Below are positions 24,793 to 33,763 of a stretch of DNA of 64,000 nucleotides, piece after piece. The translations under genes were made by a program, and so were the position numbers. Source of the DNA: Clostridia bacterium (GTDB taxonomy: Bacteria > Bacillota > Clostridia > Oscillospirales > Feifaniaceae); contig JAFWXR010000037.1 of the NCBI GenBank assembly GCA_017517965.1, forward strand, positions 57,764-121,763, written 5' to 3'. Positions within the stretch are counted from its first letter, which is position 1. Each line of letters starts with the position of its first letter. The notes under the pieces were generated by a model that was not told the DNA's origin, did not search any database, and was given only the letters and a program-made list of their open reading frames with translations.

Positions 24793-25815
24793 TTGAGCAT
24801 TACAGTGGCAAAATACGGCGTCAAGGACGGTAAAGAGGTCTGTGCATATACGCTTTCCTGCGGAAATCTGACTGCCGAGATAATAAATTACGGCGGAATC
24901 ATAACGAAACTCATATATAAGGGTGTCGACGTCGTTTTAGGCAGAGATACACTTGAGGAATATCTCAATAACAGAGGGCATTTCGGTGCTCTTGTGGGCA
25001 GAAATTCAAACAGAATTGCGAATTCACAGTTTGAACTTAATGGAAAGACGTATAAACTTCGTGCAAACAACGGCAAAAACAATCTCCACGGCGGTATAGA
25101 GGGTTTTGGCAAAAAGGTGTGGTCTGCACGTGAGATTGACGGGGATGAGCCGTCGCTCGAACTCACACTCACAAGTCCCGACGGGGATGAGGGTTTCCCG
25201 GGTGAAGTAAAAGTCAAGGTTACGTATACCGTGACAAAGGACAATGCCCTTAAAATTCATTACGAGGGCGTAAGCGATGCCGACACGGTGCTCAATCTTA
25301 CTAACCATACGTATTTTAACTTAAACGGTCATGACAGCGGTACGGTTGACGGGCACAGACTCTATATGCCAAGCGAGTTCTTTACCCCCAACTGTGACGA
25401 GTGTATGCCGACGGGTGAAATTCTCTCGGTTAAAGGCACACCGTTTGATTTTTCGACCGATGAAACGCTGGGTGAGCGTTTTGTATCGGATTACGAACAG
25501 ATAAAAATGTTTGACGGTTTCGACCACAATATCGTGCTGTCGGGCGATATATCCAAGGTGTCGGCAAGGCTGACGGGTGATAAGAGTGGTATCGAAATGG
25601 AGATGTATACCGACTGTATCGGTGTGCAGTTATACACGGGAAATTCGATAGAGCAGGGCAGAGTATGCAAGGGCGGTGCCGTATACGGTAAACACGGTGC
25701 GCTGTGTCTTGAAACGCAGGCCTTCCCGAACAATTTGAAATATCCTCATTTCCCGAGTGCGATTCTCAGAAAAGGCGAGAAATACGACACGGTTACGATT
25801 TATAAGTTTAAATAA
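24793..25815 (+). CDS. galM: Aldose 1-epimerase (mutarotase)
   Basis: The 340-residue protein matches GalM in length and motifs: NYGGIITKL, GRNSNRIANSQF, NNLHGG (catalytic His), LTNHTYFNLNG (second His), GFDHN and LETQAFPNN (catalytic Glu). It interconverts alpha and beta anomers of galactose or glucose. TTG 24793 is chosen because AAGGAG lies 8 nt upstream; ATG 24775 would place that site inside the gene. It is a single-gene unit behind a TATAAT-containing promoter at about 24760. Confidence 0.92.
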   Translation: MSITVAKYGVKDGKEVCAYTLSCGNLTAEIINYGGIITKLIYKGVDVVLGRDTLEEYLNNRGHFGALVGRNSNRIANSQFELNGKTYKLRANNGKNNLHGGIEGFGKKVWSAREIDGDEPSLELTLTSPDGDEGFPGEVKVKVTYTVTKDNALKIHYEGVSDADTVLNLTNHTYFNLNGHDSGTVDGHRLYMPSEFFTPNCDECMPTGEILSVKGTPFDFSTDETLGERFVSDYEQIKMFDGFDHNIVLSGDISKVSARLTGDKSGIEMEMYTDCIGVQLYTGNSIEQGRVCKGGAVYGKHGALCLETQAFPNNLKYPHFPSAILRKGEKYDTVTIYKFK

Positions 25816-25846
25816 AAAAAGACGGTTGATATTCAACCGTCTTTTT
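25814..25846. terminator. Bidirectional terminator between galM and the zinc-ribbon gene
   Basis: AAAAAGACGGTTGA pairs with TCAACCGTCTTTTT and ends one base before the convergent stop codon. Confidence 0.85.
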
Positions 25847-25847
25847 A

Positions 25848-26858
25848 TTATGAATTGACCGAAGTCTTAACAGGTGCAGTTTTGCCATAATACATTGGCA
25901 TAACGCATGTGTAGACAAATATGGTTATTGGAAGAATAAGACTAATATCAAAATAGATGTCGTGGGATAGAACCATGTAGCCTATGCTGTAGAACAGTTC
26001 TAGTAGAAGTATTGTGCAACCAAAGAGTTTGACATAGATAGATGAGAAGTTTTCCCGATAAAGCACTATTGCCAAAATAATGTAAATAAATCCTGATATA
26101 ATCATGGGAACAAAATTGAATGCATAAAACTCTATAGTATCTATATTGCTGAGCCAAAAAGATAAAATGGATATTCCCCAGAAAAGCAGACCGTTTGAAA
26201 ATAAAACCGAAAGTTTGCTTCCTATATAGAAGAAGAAATAAACAATTAAAAATGATAGTGACACAATACTAAATACAAAATCAGGGTTATCCAAGATACT
26301 TATAATAATATTTCGAGTATAATAATATTTAAAGAAATCGCTTATAATTACTATTAGGTGGACTGTCAACAAAGAACCAAAAATATATTTGCAAATTATA
26401 TGATGTTTACTTTTAATCTGATGTAGGATCATTGTGGCAGTGTCGCCGTTTCTGTGTGCACGTTTGCCGAAGAATATTAATAGTAAACTGCATAGTGCCC
26501 ATGTCAAATGCATTGGATAATCTAAGATGTTAAATTTGTCAAATGTGTAATACGGATAATATTGATTCATATAGGAAGTGTAGGATGTATATGCGCCTAT
26601 AATAGCAATAACTGTCAATAAAAGAAGTATGGAACCGCACACTATACGGACAATGCCTTTTCTTGTACTGTTAACTTTACCACGTAGGGTTGCATACCCA
26701 CAATTTTTGCAAAATTTGCTATTTTCCTCTAAAATACTGTTGCATTTGGGACAGACATCAAAATCTTTAGTTTCGTATCTTTTTTCGGGCATCTGACCGC
26801 AGGAAGAACAGGGTTTAGTTTCATCAAGTATCTGGTTTCCGCAATTTTCACAATACAT
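25848..26858 (-). CDS. Double zinc-ribbon multi-pass membrane protein
   Basis: The 336-residue protein begins with two CxxC...CxxC ribbons (C3/C6/C17/C20 and C36/C39/C50/C53), followed by about eight membrane helices from residue 72 to 325. There is no catalytic motif. Such proteins are common and uncharacterised in Clostridia; the ribbons probably face the cytosol. AGGAGGGT lies just upstream of the ATG. It is a single-gene unit between two terminators. The three proteins at 51.2-53.2 kb use the same ribbon-plus-membrane design. Confidence 0.7.
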   Translation of the reverse strand: MYCENCGNQILDETKPCSSCGQMPEKRYETKDFDVCPKCNSILEENSKFCKNCGYATLRGKVNSTRKGIVRIVCGSILLLLTVIAIIGAYTSYTSYMNQYYPYYTFDKFNILDYPMHLTWALCSLLLIFFGKRAHRNGDTATMILHQIKSKHHIICKYIFGSLLTVHLIVIISDFFKYYYTRNIIISILDNPDFVFSIVSLSFLIVYFFFYIGSKLSVLFSNGLLFWGISILSFWLSNIDTIEFYAFNFVPMIISGFIYIILAIVLYRENFSSIYVKLFGCTILLLELFYSIGYMVLSHDIYFDISLILPITIFVYTCVMPMYYGKTAPVKTSVNS

Positions 26859-26877
26859 ATTTTTACCCTCCTTTTAA

Positions 26878-26911
26878 AAAATGCCCCGTAGAGTTCATCT
26901 ATGGGGCATTT
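26878..26911 (-). terminator. Terminator of the hdr-flx-frd-fum operon
   Basis: AAATGCCCC and GGGGCATTT arms lie 5 bp past the fumB stop and are followed by U residues on the minus strand. Confidence 0.8.
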
Positions 26912-26915
26912 AAAA

Positions 26916-27476
26916 TTATTTACCTATCTGCTTAAGGTATGCTGCCTTACCGTCTTCGTAAAGGTTGTTGCCTTCGCTGTCGATAATAACAACGAGGGGC
27001 ATTTCTTCAACGTAAAGCTCTCTGAGTGCTTCTGCACCGAGGTCTTCAAAAGCGATAAGTTCACACTTCTTGATGCACTTTGCAAGAAGTGCGCCTGCAC
27101 CGCCGATAGCACCGAAGTATACGCCGTTATACTTCTTCATAGCGTCAACAACTTCGGGAAGACGTGCGCCCTTACCTATCATACCTCTTGCACCTACTGA
27201 CATCATCGTGGGTGCGTAAGCATCCATTCTGCCGCTGGTCGTAGGACCTGCAGAACCGATTACCTGACCCGGCTTTGCGGGTGTGGGACCTACGTAGTAG
27301 ATAGTAGCATCCTGAGGATTGAAGGGAAGTTCTTCGCCTCTGGCAAGTGCTTCACACATTCTCTTGTGACCTGCGTCACGTGACGTGTAAATCGTGCCTG
27401 TGAGATATACTGTGTCACCTGCTTTGAGTGACTTTGCAAGTTCCTCTGTAAGAGGTAAAGTGATATGCTTTTCCAT
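26916..27476 (-). CDS. fumB: Class I fumarase, beta subunit
   Basis: The 186-residue protein matches the C-terminal (beta) half of iron-sulfur fumarase or tartrate dehydratase: LKAGDTVYLTGTIYTSRDAGHKRM, the YVGPTPAKPGQVIGSAGPTTSGRMD block, and GARGMIGKG. It pairs with the alpha subunit encoded 2 bp upstream to interconvert malate and fumarate. It is the last gene of the twelve-gene operon. The operon's fumarate reductase supports fumarase over tartrate dehydratase. The symbol is used for a two-subunit enzyme and does not mean the E. coli fumB gene. Confidence 0.85.
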   Translation of the reverse strand: MEKHITLPLTEELAKSLKAGDTVYLTGTIYTSRDAGHKRMCEALARGEELPFNPQDATIYYVGPTPAKPGQVIGSAGPTTSGRMDAYAPTMMSVGARGMIGKGARLPEVVDAMKKYNGVYFGAIGGAGALLAKCIKKCELIAFEDLGAEALRELYVEEMPLVVIIDSEGNNLYEDGKAAYLKQIGK

Positions 27477-27478
27477 AA

Positions 27479-28321
27479 TTAGAGCACCTCCGTCTTATGA
27501 CGTGTAACGTGGCAGTTGATATTGATAGCGCAAGGCATACCTGCGATATGTGTGGGCAGAGTCTCAATATTAAGACCGATAGCCGTCGTCTTACCGCCGA
27601 AGCCCTGAGGACCGATACCAAGCTGATTTACCTTTTCAAGCATCTCTTTTTCAAGGTCTGCATAGAAAGGATCGGGATTTTCTGAATCAACGGGTCTCAT
27701 AAGAGCCTTCTTTGCAAGAAGTGCAGCCTTATCAAACGTACCGCCGATACCTACACCGATTACCATCGGGGGACAGGGGTTGGGACCTGCTGTTTCAACT
27801 GTTTCAAGAATGAAATCCTTGATGCCCTGAAGACCTGCTGAAGGCTTGAACATACGGATTGCACTCATATTTTCACTACCGAAGCCCTTGGGACCTACAG
27901 TTACTTTAATCTGGTCACCGGGAACGATTTCCGTGTAGAGCATTGCAGGTGTGTTGTCACCTGTGTTGCCACGGCGAACGGGGTCAGCAACAACGGACTT
28001 ACGAAGGTAACCGTTTGTGTAACCTCTGCGAACACCCTCGTCAACTGCTTCACGAAGGTCGCCGCCTACGATGTGAACGTCCTGACCGATTTCAAGGAAT
28101 ACGCAAGCCATACCTGTGTCCTGACATATCGGAACGCTTTCTCTTTCTGCAATTTCATAGTTTTCGATTATCTGATCGAGAACGCCCTTTGCGATATCCC
28201 AATCTTCGCATTTACGGCAAGCGCAGATACCTTCCTGAACGTCCTTGGGAAGATAGTAGTTTGCCTCAATACACAATTTTTCCACAACATCTGTTATCTG
28301 CTGTGCCTGAATCTCACGCAT
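27479..28321 (-). CDS. fumA: Class I fumarase, alpha subunit ([4Fe-4S])
   Basis: The 280-residue protein carries the cluster-binding Cys of class I hydro-lyases: C66 in ICQDTGMACVF, a Cys in GPNPCPPMVIGVGIGG (about 190), and a third near the C-terminus in MPCAINI. NTGDNTPAMLYTEIVPG and GFGSENMS supply substrate-binding residues. It forms the cluster-bearing half of the fumarase with the beta subunit 2 bp downstream. The labile [4Fe-4S] cluster fits a strict anaerobe. Feeding fumarate to the reductase in the same operon is the likely role. Confidence 0.88.
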   Translation of the reverse strand: MREIQAQQITDVVEKLCIEANYYLPKDVQEGICACRKCEDWDIAKGVLDQIIENYEIAERESVPICQDTGMACVFLEIGQDVHIVGGDLREAVDEGVRRGYTNGYLRKSVVADPVRRGNTGDNTPAMLYTEIVPGDQIKVTVGPKGFGSENMSAIRMFKPSAGLQGIKDFILETVETAGPNPCPPMVIGVGIGGTFDKAALLAKKALMRPVDSENPDPFYADLEKEMLEKVNQLGIGPQGFGGKTTAIGLNIETLPTHIAGMPCAININCHVTRHKTEVL

Positions 28322-28340
28322 TGTAAATTTCCTCCTAATA

Positions 28341-29546
28341 TTATAAATACATACCTAAGAATTGACATGCAAGAACGACACATACCAAAGCAAAGGGATA
28401 TGTCGCAGCGTAAGCTGATGCAACGTCATCCGTACCGGCAACACGAACAAGTGTGCCGAGAGCGGGTGTACTTGTCATACCACCGCATATTGAACCGAGT
28501 GAATTAAACATACTCAGCTTGAATACGTACTTTGCAATCACAAAACCGATTATCATCGGAACGATTGTCATAAGTGCACCGTAAACAAAGAGCATAAATC
28601 CGTATGTAACAAGTTTTTCTACGAAACCTGCACCGCCACCGAGACCTGCATTAAGAAGGAATAGGCAGAGACCAAGCTCGCGAAGTGTTTCAAGAACGCT
28701 CTTGCTTACTCTTATGTTGATTTTGCCGATATTGCCGAAGTGTCCGAAAAGAATACCCACTATCAGCGGACCGCCTGATGTACCGAGTGAGAACTGTGTA
28801 CCACCGGGAAGCGGAATTTTTATGTAAGCTAAGATTATACCTAAAATGATAGCGAGTGAAAGCTGGAAAAATCCGAAAGGATCAATATCGATAAGCTTTT
28901 TCTTTTTACCTTCGCCTGCCGTTGCAACAGCTTCGTACTGTGCACGTTCAGCAGCCATATCAGTTTTGAGAAGTTTGGGCATAAGCTGTACAAAAAGCAC
29001 TACGCCGACAACGCCGAAGGGATATGCAATACCGTAACCGACAGTTGCATCTTCAGCAACTCTTCCCATTGTTGTTGCAATTTCCTGTGCAGCACCGAGA
29101 CCGGGTGTGCTTGTCAGAGAACCTGACATCATACCTACAACAATATCTGTAGGTACGTTTGTAAGCTTGATAATTGCAAGACAGGTGAGTGCACCTGAAA
29201 GAATAATTATGATACCGAGCGGTACATATGATTTGAAATTGATTTTAAAATTACGGAAGAATTTGGGACCTGCTATAAAACCAACAGACGTTACGAAAAG
29301 GATAAGACCAAAATTTCCCACCATTTTAAAGTAAGGCTGAAGTTCTGCGGCATATGCACCAAAGTGTCCGAACACGAGGGCTACGAGCAGGACACCTGCG
29401 GTGCCCAGCTCAATACCCTTAATACTGATTCTGCCTATGAGGTAGCCTATTGTTGCTATCGCAAAGACTATGAAAAGTGCTTTTACAAGATTAGAAAAAG
29501 CAAGATATTCTACAACTGCAGAAAATGCTTTTGATATAAAATTCAT
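28341..29546 (-). CDS. AspT/YidE-type dicarboxylate or amino-acid transporter
   Basis: The 401-residue membrane protein has about ten to twelve helices and two copies of the AspT-YidE repeat, each with a Ser/Thr-Pro-Gly motif: SGSLTSTPGLGAAQE near 148 and CGGMTSTPALGTLV near 358. Unlike E. coli YidE and YbjL (about 550 aa) it lacks central TrkA-C domains. AspT exchanges aspartate for alanine. In this operon, between frdA and fumarase genes, an exchanger of malate, fumarate or aspartate for succinate is the natural guess. Confidence 0.75.
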   Translation of the reverse strand: MNFISKAFSAVVEYLAFSNLVKALFIVFAIATIGYLIGRISIKGIELGTAGVLLVALVFGHFGAYAAELQPYFKMVGNFGLILFVTSVGFIAGPKFFRNFKINFKSYVPLGIIIILSGALTCLAIIKLTNVPTDIVVGMMSGSLTSTPGLGAAQEIATTMGRVAEDATVGYGIAYPFGVVGVVLFVQLMPKLLKTDMAAERAQYEAVATAGEGKKKKLIDIDPFGFFQLSLAIILGIILAYIKIPLPGGTQFSLGTSGGPLIVGILFGHFGNIGKINIRVSKSVLETLRELGLCLFLLNAGLGGGAGFVEKLVTYGFMLFVYGALMTIVPMIIGFVIAKYVFKLSMFNSLGSICGGMTSTPALGTLVRVAGTDDVASAYAATYPFALVCVVLACQFLGMYL

Positions 29547-29559
29547 TTAAATCTTCACC

Positions 29560-31158
29560 TTATCTTTCCTTACGAGCATACTTGGGGAGAAGGAGAGGTG
29601 AAACGTCGTTCGTTTCAATGCCTGCAGCCTTAAGTTCCTTAGCATATGCTTCGATATGGTCAAGATTCATCTTGCCGAGCTTAACAACCTTTGCCTTGGC
29701 AGCAGCAGCCTTACCTGCGTTTCTACCGAATACGATGATGTCAAGCAGTGAGTTACCCATAAGACGGTTACGTCCGTGAATACCGCCGACTGCTTCACCT
29801 GCTACGAGAAGGTTGTCGATAGTCTTTGTAAAGCCTTCGCCGCCGATTTCAAGACCGCCGTTCTGGTAGTGGAGTGTGGGGTATACGAGAATCGGAACTT
29901 TTCTCATATCGATACCGTAGTTAAGATACATACGCATCATAGCGGGGATACGCTTTTCGATAGTACCTTCACCGTGGAGAATTTCGATCATGGGAGTGTC
30001 AAGCCATACGCCTGAGCCGAGAGGTGTTTCAACACCTCTGCCTTCTGCACATTCGCGGATGATTGCGGATGCAGAAACGTCTCTCGTTTCAAGAGGATGA
30101 GCGTAAGCCACACCGTCTTTATTTACGAGCATTGCGCCGATTGAACGAACTTTTTCGGTAACGAGTGCGCCGAATATCTGTGAGGGATATGCAACGCCTG
30201 TCGGGTGGTACTGAATCGTATCCTGATAGAGAAGGGGAGCACCCGCTCTGTAACCGAGGATAAGACCGTCGGCAGTTGCACCGTAGTGGTTAGAAGTCGG
30301 GAAGCCCTGATAGTGCAGACGACCTGCACCGCCCGTTGCGATAATAACCGTCTTTGCTCTTGCAACGAGGTATTCGTCAGTTTCCATATTCTGAAGAACT
30401 GCACCTGCAACTCTTCCGTTTTCGTCTTTGATAAGTTCTACCGCTGAAGTGAATTCAACAACGGGAATCTTTCTGTTGATAACTTCGTCACGGAGTGTAC
30501 GCATAATTTCTGCGCCCGAGTAGTCCTTACAAGCGTGCATACGCTTTCTTGAAGTACCGCCGCCGTGTGTCGTTACCATTCTGCCGTCAGCGTCCTTATC
30601 GAACATAACGCCGAGGTCGTTAAGCCACTTGATAGCGTCGGGTGCTTCCATAACGAGTCTTCTGAGAAGCTCGGGTCTTGCAGCGAAGTGACCGCCGCCG
30701 AAAGCATCAAGATAATGCTGAACGGGTGAGTCATTTTCCTTATCTGCAGCCTGGATACCGCCTTCTGCCATCATTGTGTTGGCATCACCGATACGAAGCT
30801 TAGTAACTATCATTACGTTTGCGCCTGCATTGTCTGCTTCAATTGCAGCAGATGAGCCTGCGCCGCCGCCGCCGATTACGAGAACGTCTACGTCGTAGTC
30901 AACCTTATCAAGATCGATTTTCTCGCCTAAAAGACGGCTGTTTGAGTGGAGAAGATTACCGAGTTCAAGCGGTACCTTCTCGCCCTTGTTGGGGCCTATC
31001 TGAATTGTTGCAAAGCCTTCTGCTCTGTAGTCGGGATGGAACTTCTTTAAAAGTTCGTCCTTTTCTTCGGCTGTCATACGTCTGGGTTCTGTAGCCATAC
31101 GTTCTTTTCTCGTTGCTTCAACTTTTGCAACAGATTCGAGCATTTCCGGTGTAAACAC
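29560..31158 (-). CDS. frdA: Fumarate reductase flavoprotein subunit
   Basis: The 532-residue protein has an FAD-binding Rossmann motif DVLVIGGGGAGSSAAIEA (about 90-107), then the fumarate-reductase active-site blocks MVTTHGGGTSRKRMHA, YQDTIQYHPTG and LVAGEAVGGIHGRNRLMGNSLL. The position that is His in membrane fumarate reductases, for covalent FAD, is Asn here (DANTMMAEGG), so FAD is probably non-covalent. An 80-residue N-terminal extension precedes the FAD domain. GTG 31158 follows GGGAGG. It is coupled to frdB (14-bp gap) with no membrane anchor gene, which implies a soluble enzyme. Confidence 0.85.
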   Translation of the reverse strand: MFTPEMLESVAKVEATRKERMATEPRRMTAEEKDELLKKFHPDYRAEGFATIQIGPNKGEKVPLELGNLLHSNSRLLGEKIDLDKVDYDVDVLVIGGGGAGSSAAIEADNAGANVMIVTKLRIGDANTMMAEGGIQAADKENDSPVQHYLDAFGGGHFAARPELLRRLVMEAPDAIKWLNDLGVMFDKDADGRMVTTHGGGTSRKRMHACKDYSGAEIMRTLRDEVINRKIPVVEFTSAVELIKDENGRVAGAVLQNMETDEYLVARAKTVIIATGGAGRLHYQGFPTSNHYGATADGLILGYRAGAPLLYQDTIQYHPTGVAYPSQIFGALVTEKVRSIGAMLVNKDGVAYAHPLETRDVSASAIIRECAEGRGVETPLGSGVWLDTPMIEILHGEGTIEKRIPAMMRMYLNYGIDMRKVPILVYPTLHYQNGGLEIGGEGFTKTIDNLLVAGEAVGGIHGRNRLMGNSLLDIIVFGRNAGKAAAAKAKVVKLGKMNLDHIEAYAKELKAAGIETNDVSPLLLPKYARKER

Positions 31159-31172
31159 GTTTTATTCCTCCC

Positions 31173-31856
31173 TTACTTCTCAATATCTCTTGTGTTGTAG
31201 AGCTCTTTCATCTCTGTGATGGGCTTTTGCATAACCTGCTCGATAAGTGAATCGAATTCGCCCTTGTTTATCTCTTCAACACGGTTTTTAAGATGCTCTG
31301 TTTCGGGAGCAATGTATTTACCTGTAAGACGTCTTGCAAGAAGACCAACCATCGGATGTGAAATGCCTGCGGGACATCTTACTGAACAGCAACCGCAGCT
31401 TACGCAGTCAAACGACTCTTCAGCGCACTTTTCAAATTCGCCTCTCTGTGCGTACGCAATGTACTGCATAACGTTAAGGCTCTGCGTACATGCCTTTGTG
31501 CAGGCGTTACAGCCGATACAGCTGTAGATTTCGGGATAAAGCTCCATCATAATCTGTTCTGTGGGCTTTATTTCACCTATATCATAGGTACGCTTATCTG
31601 TCGGGAAGAAGGGGATGCTTGCTATATACATACCTTCCTGTACCTGTGTCTGGCAAGCAAGGCATGTCTTAAGCTCGTTATCGCCCTTGATTCTGTAAAT
31701 TGTTGCGCAGGCACCGCAGAAACCGTGACGGCAGCCGCATCCTCTCTTAAGAGTGTAGCCTGCATATTCCATAGCGGTCATAATCGTAAGATCGCCCGGA
31801 ACTTTATACTGTTTACCGTATAAGTAAATATTTACCATATTCTTTTCGTTAGACAT
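31173..31856 (-). CDS. frdB: Fumarate reductase iron-sulfur subunit
   Basis: The 227-residue protein has a 2Fe-2S ferredoxin domain (CGCRHGFCGACATI, then CLACQ, about 36-73) and a dicluster domain with CIGCNACTKAC (about 113-123) and CVSCGCCSVRCP (about 150-161). It should pass electrons to FrdA. It resembles the N-terminal part of thiol:fumarate reductase TfrB, but lacks the fused HdrB-like CCG domain. Here that domain is supplied by a separate hdrB gene in the same operon. The gene lies 17 bp after flxA and 14 bp before frdA. Confidence 0.85.
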   Translation of the reverse strand: MSNEKNMVNIYLYGKQYKVPGDLTIMTAMEYAGYTLKRGCGCRHGFCGACATIYRIKGDNELKTCLACQTQVQEGMYIASIPFFPTDKRTYDIGEIKPTEQIMMELYPEIYSCIGCNACTKACTQSLNVMQYIAYAQRGEFEKCAEESFDCVSCGCCSVRCPAGISHPMVGLLARRLTGKYIAPETEHLKNRVEEINKGEFDSLIEQVMQKPITEMKELYNTRDIEK

Positions 31857-31873
31857 ATAAATCTACCCCTTTC

Positions 31874-32728
31874 TTAATACTCACTCGGAAGCTCGTCTAT
31901 CTCGTCGAAACGGAAGACGGGACCGTCTTTACATACGTACTTTGAACCGATGTTGCAACGGCCGCACTTGCCGACACCGCACTTCATACGAAGCTCAAAT
32001 GTTGTATATACCTGCTCTTTTGAAAAACCGAGTTCCAAAAGTGCTTCAAGACAGAATTTAATCATAATCGGTGGTCCGCAGAGAAGGGCTGTCTTATCCG
32101 TTGAGAAGTTAAGCTCCTTAAGATATGCGGGAACGAAGCCTACGTGACCGTCCCAACCCTCCTGCTCACGGTCGATTGTCAGGTGTACGTTTACACCTTC
32201 AACGTTCTTCCATACTTCTTCGATTTCCTTGAGTTTAACAAGGTCGTCAGCAGAACGTGAGCCGTAGAGAATATCCACCGTACCGTAATCGCTTCTGTTA
32301 TCGATAACGTAGTTGATTACCGAACGGAGAGGTGCAAGACCGATACCGCCTGCGATAAAGAGCAGGTTTTTGCCCTTGAGTTCAGTATCAACGGGGAAGT
32401 TGTTACCGTAAGGACCTCTTACTGTAATCTGGTCACCAACCTTGAGGCTGTGGAGATAATCCGTAAGCTGACCGCACTTCTTTATACTGAATTCCTGATA
32501 TTCTTTATTCGTGGGTGATGAAGTTATTGAAAACATTGCTTCGCTGATGCCGGGAGCACAGAGCATTGCACACTGACCGGGCATATGCTCAAAAAGCTTG
32601 CCGCCTTCGGGAGCGTTGACGCAGAAGGTCTTGACATCGGGTGTTTCCTGTGTGATGGCAGTTATAACGCCAACCTTGGGAATCAATGTGTCTTCATAGT
32701 ACTTTTCATGGCAATTACAATCGCACAT
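31874..32728 (-). CDS. flxA: FlxA/AsrB-like FAD-NAD(P)H oxidoreductase subunit
   Basis: The 284-residue protein has a ferredoxin-reductase fold: an FAD domain (about 20-110, with MFSITSSP), an NAD domain with GGIGLAPLRSVI and CGPPIMI, and a C-terminal 2Fe-2S motif CGVGKCGRC near 253. It matches the NADH-oxidising subunit of Flx, AsrB and sulfhydrogenase-gamma enzymes. Start 32728 is used because the ATG overlaps the stop of the preceding gene (TAATG). It should take electrons from NADH and pass them into the FlxBCD/Hdr chain. Confidence 0.82.
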   Translation of the reverse strand: MCDCNCHEKYYEDTLIPKVGVITAITQETPDVKTFCVNAPEGGKLFEHMPGQCAMLCAPGISEAMFSITSSPTNKEYQEFSIKKCGQLTDYLHSLKVGDQITVRGPYGNNFPVDTELKGKNLLFIAGGIGLAPLRSVINYVIDNRSDYGTVDILYGSRSADDLVKLKEIEEVWKNVEGVNVHLTIDREQEGWDGHVGFVPAYLKELNFSTDKTALLCGPPIMIKFCLEALLELGFSKEQVYTTFELRMKCGVGKCGRCNIGSKYVCKDGPVFRFDEIDELPSEY

Positions 32729-33759
32729 TATTTTCCAGCTCCTTCCTGAAAGGCTTTTACTACCTTTACTATATTTAATGATGCCGGACATCTTTCAAGA
32801 CAACGGCCGCAACCTACGCAGGAGTACATACCGTCATTATTATCCGGGAAATATACGAGTTTGTGCATGAAACGCTGACGGAAACGCTGCATCTGGCTTG
32901 TTCTGTTGTTTCCGTGTGCCATCATCGTGAAGTCAGAGTACATACATGAGTCCCAACAACGGAAACGCTGTACGCCTTTTCCCGTGTTGTAGTCCTTAAT
33001 GTCGTAGCACTGGCACGTGGGACATACGAAAGTACAAGTTCCGCATGCGAGACAGGGCTTATAAAGTTCTTCCCAGATGGGTGAATCAAAGAGTTCCATC
33101 GTCTTTCCTGCACCGAACTTGTCAAGTGAAAGGTCGGAGTAGGGGAGTTTTTCAACGATTGCTCTGATTTTAGCCTTTTCGTCTTCTACTGCCTTTTCAT
33201 CGGCATCTGAAAGTAGGTCTGCAAGCTTTGCTGTGAGCGCTTCACCCTTTTCGGTGTAAGCATTCCAGTAAACCGTGTCGCCCACAGTCCACGTCACAAC
33301 GTCTGCAACAGGCTCTGCGCAGTCAACGCCGAATACCTTACAGAAACAGGTTTCTTCAGGCTCACCGCAGGCTGCTGCAACAACCGTGCCGTGTGCACGC
33401 CTTGCAGCGTAGAAGGAGTCAACGGGTTCTGACAAAAATACCTTGTCGAGAACTTCCATACCCTTTGCATCACAGCCTCTCATTCCGTATACTACGAAAT
33501 TTTCGTTCTGGAGTGCTTCGGGTGTTATTGAAATATTCTTTTCTTCATCCGTTTTACAGGTGTAAAGATTTTCACTCTGGGGGAAGAAGATGTCTTTTGC
33601 TGATTTTACAGTCTTGAGAGTGTCAACGTCGACCTCAGCGTCTGCAGTGTAGGGTGCAAAGTTCGTCTGACCTGCAACTTTTACGGGAAGATAAAGTTCA
33701 CTACCCTCTGCAATAGCGGCAAACAGCTTGGAAAGGTCGCTTTTAGCAATTTTCTTCAT
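32728..33759 (-). CDS. flxB: FlxB-like dicluster ferredoxin subunit (AsrA/sulfhydrogenase-beta type)
   Basis: The 343-residue protein has an alpha/beta N-terminal domain and two 4Fe-4S motifs near the end: CLACGTCTFVCPTCQC (about 240) and CVGCGRCLERCP (about 317). An extra Cys group (CGEPEETCFCKVFGVDC) lies near 135. This is the layout of AsrA, HydB and FlxB subunits. ATG 33759 is preferred over an upstream start inside the neighbouring gene, because AAAGGGG precedes it. It overlaps flxA at TAATG. It should relay electrons between flxA and the next subunits. Confidence 0.75.
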   Translation of the reverse strand: MKKIAKSDLSKLFAAIAEGSELYLPVKVAGQTNFAPYTADAEVDVDTLKTVKSAKDIFFPQSENLYTCKTDEEKNISITPEALQNENFVVYGMRGCDAKGMEVLDKVFLSEPVDSFYAARRAHGTVVAAACGEPEETCFCKVFGVDCAEPVADVVTWTVGDTVYWNAYTEKGEALTAKLADLLSDADEKAVEDEKAKIRAIVEKLPYSDLSLDKFGAGKTMELFDSPIWEELYKPCLACGTCTFVCPTCQCYDIKDYNTGKGVQRFRCWDSCMYSDFTMMAHGNNRTSQMQRFRQRFMHKLVYFPDNNDGMYSCVGCGRCLERCPASLNIVKVVKAFQEGAGK

Positions 33760-33763
33760 AGCA

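Noticed and set aside
31173..31856. Complete TfrB (thiol:fumarate reductase beta) fusion
   Set aside because: The protein ends after the dicluster domain; the HdrB-like CCG domain is encoded separately at 37535-38326.
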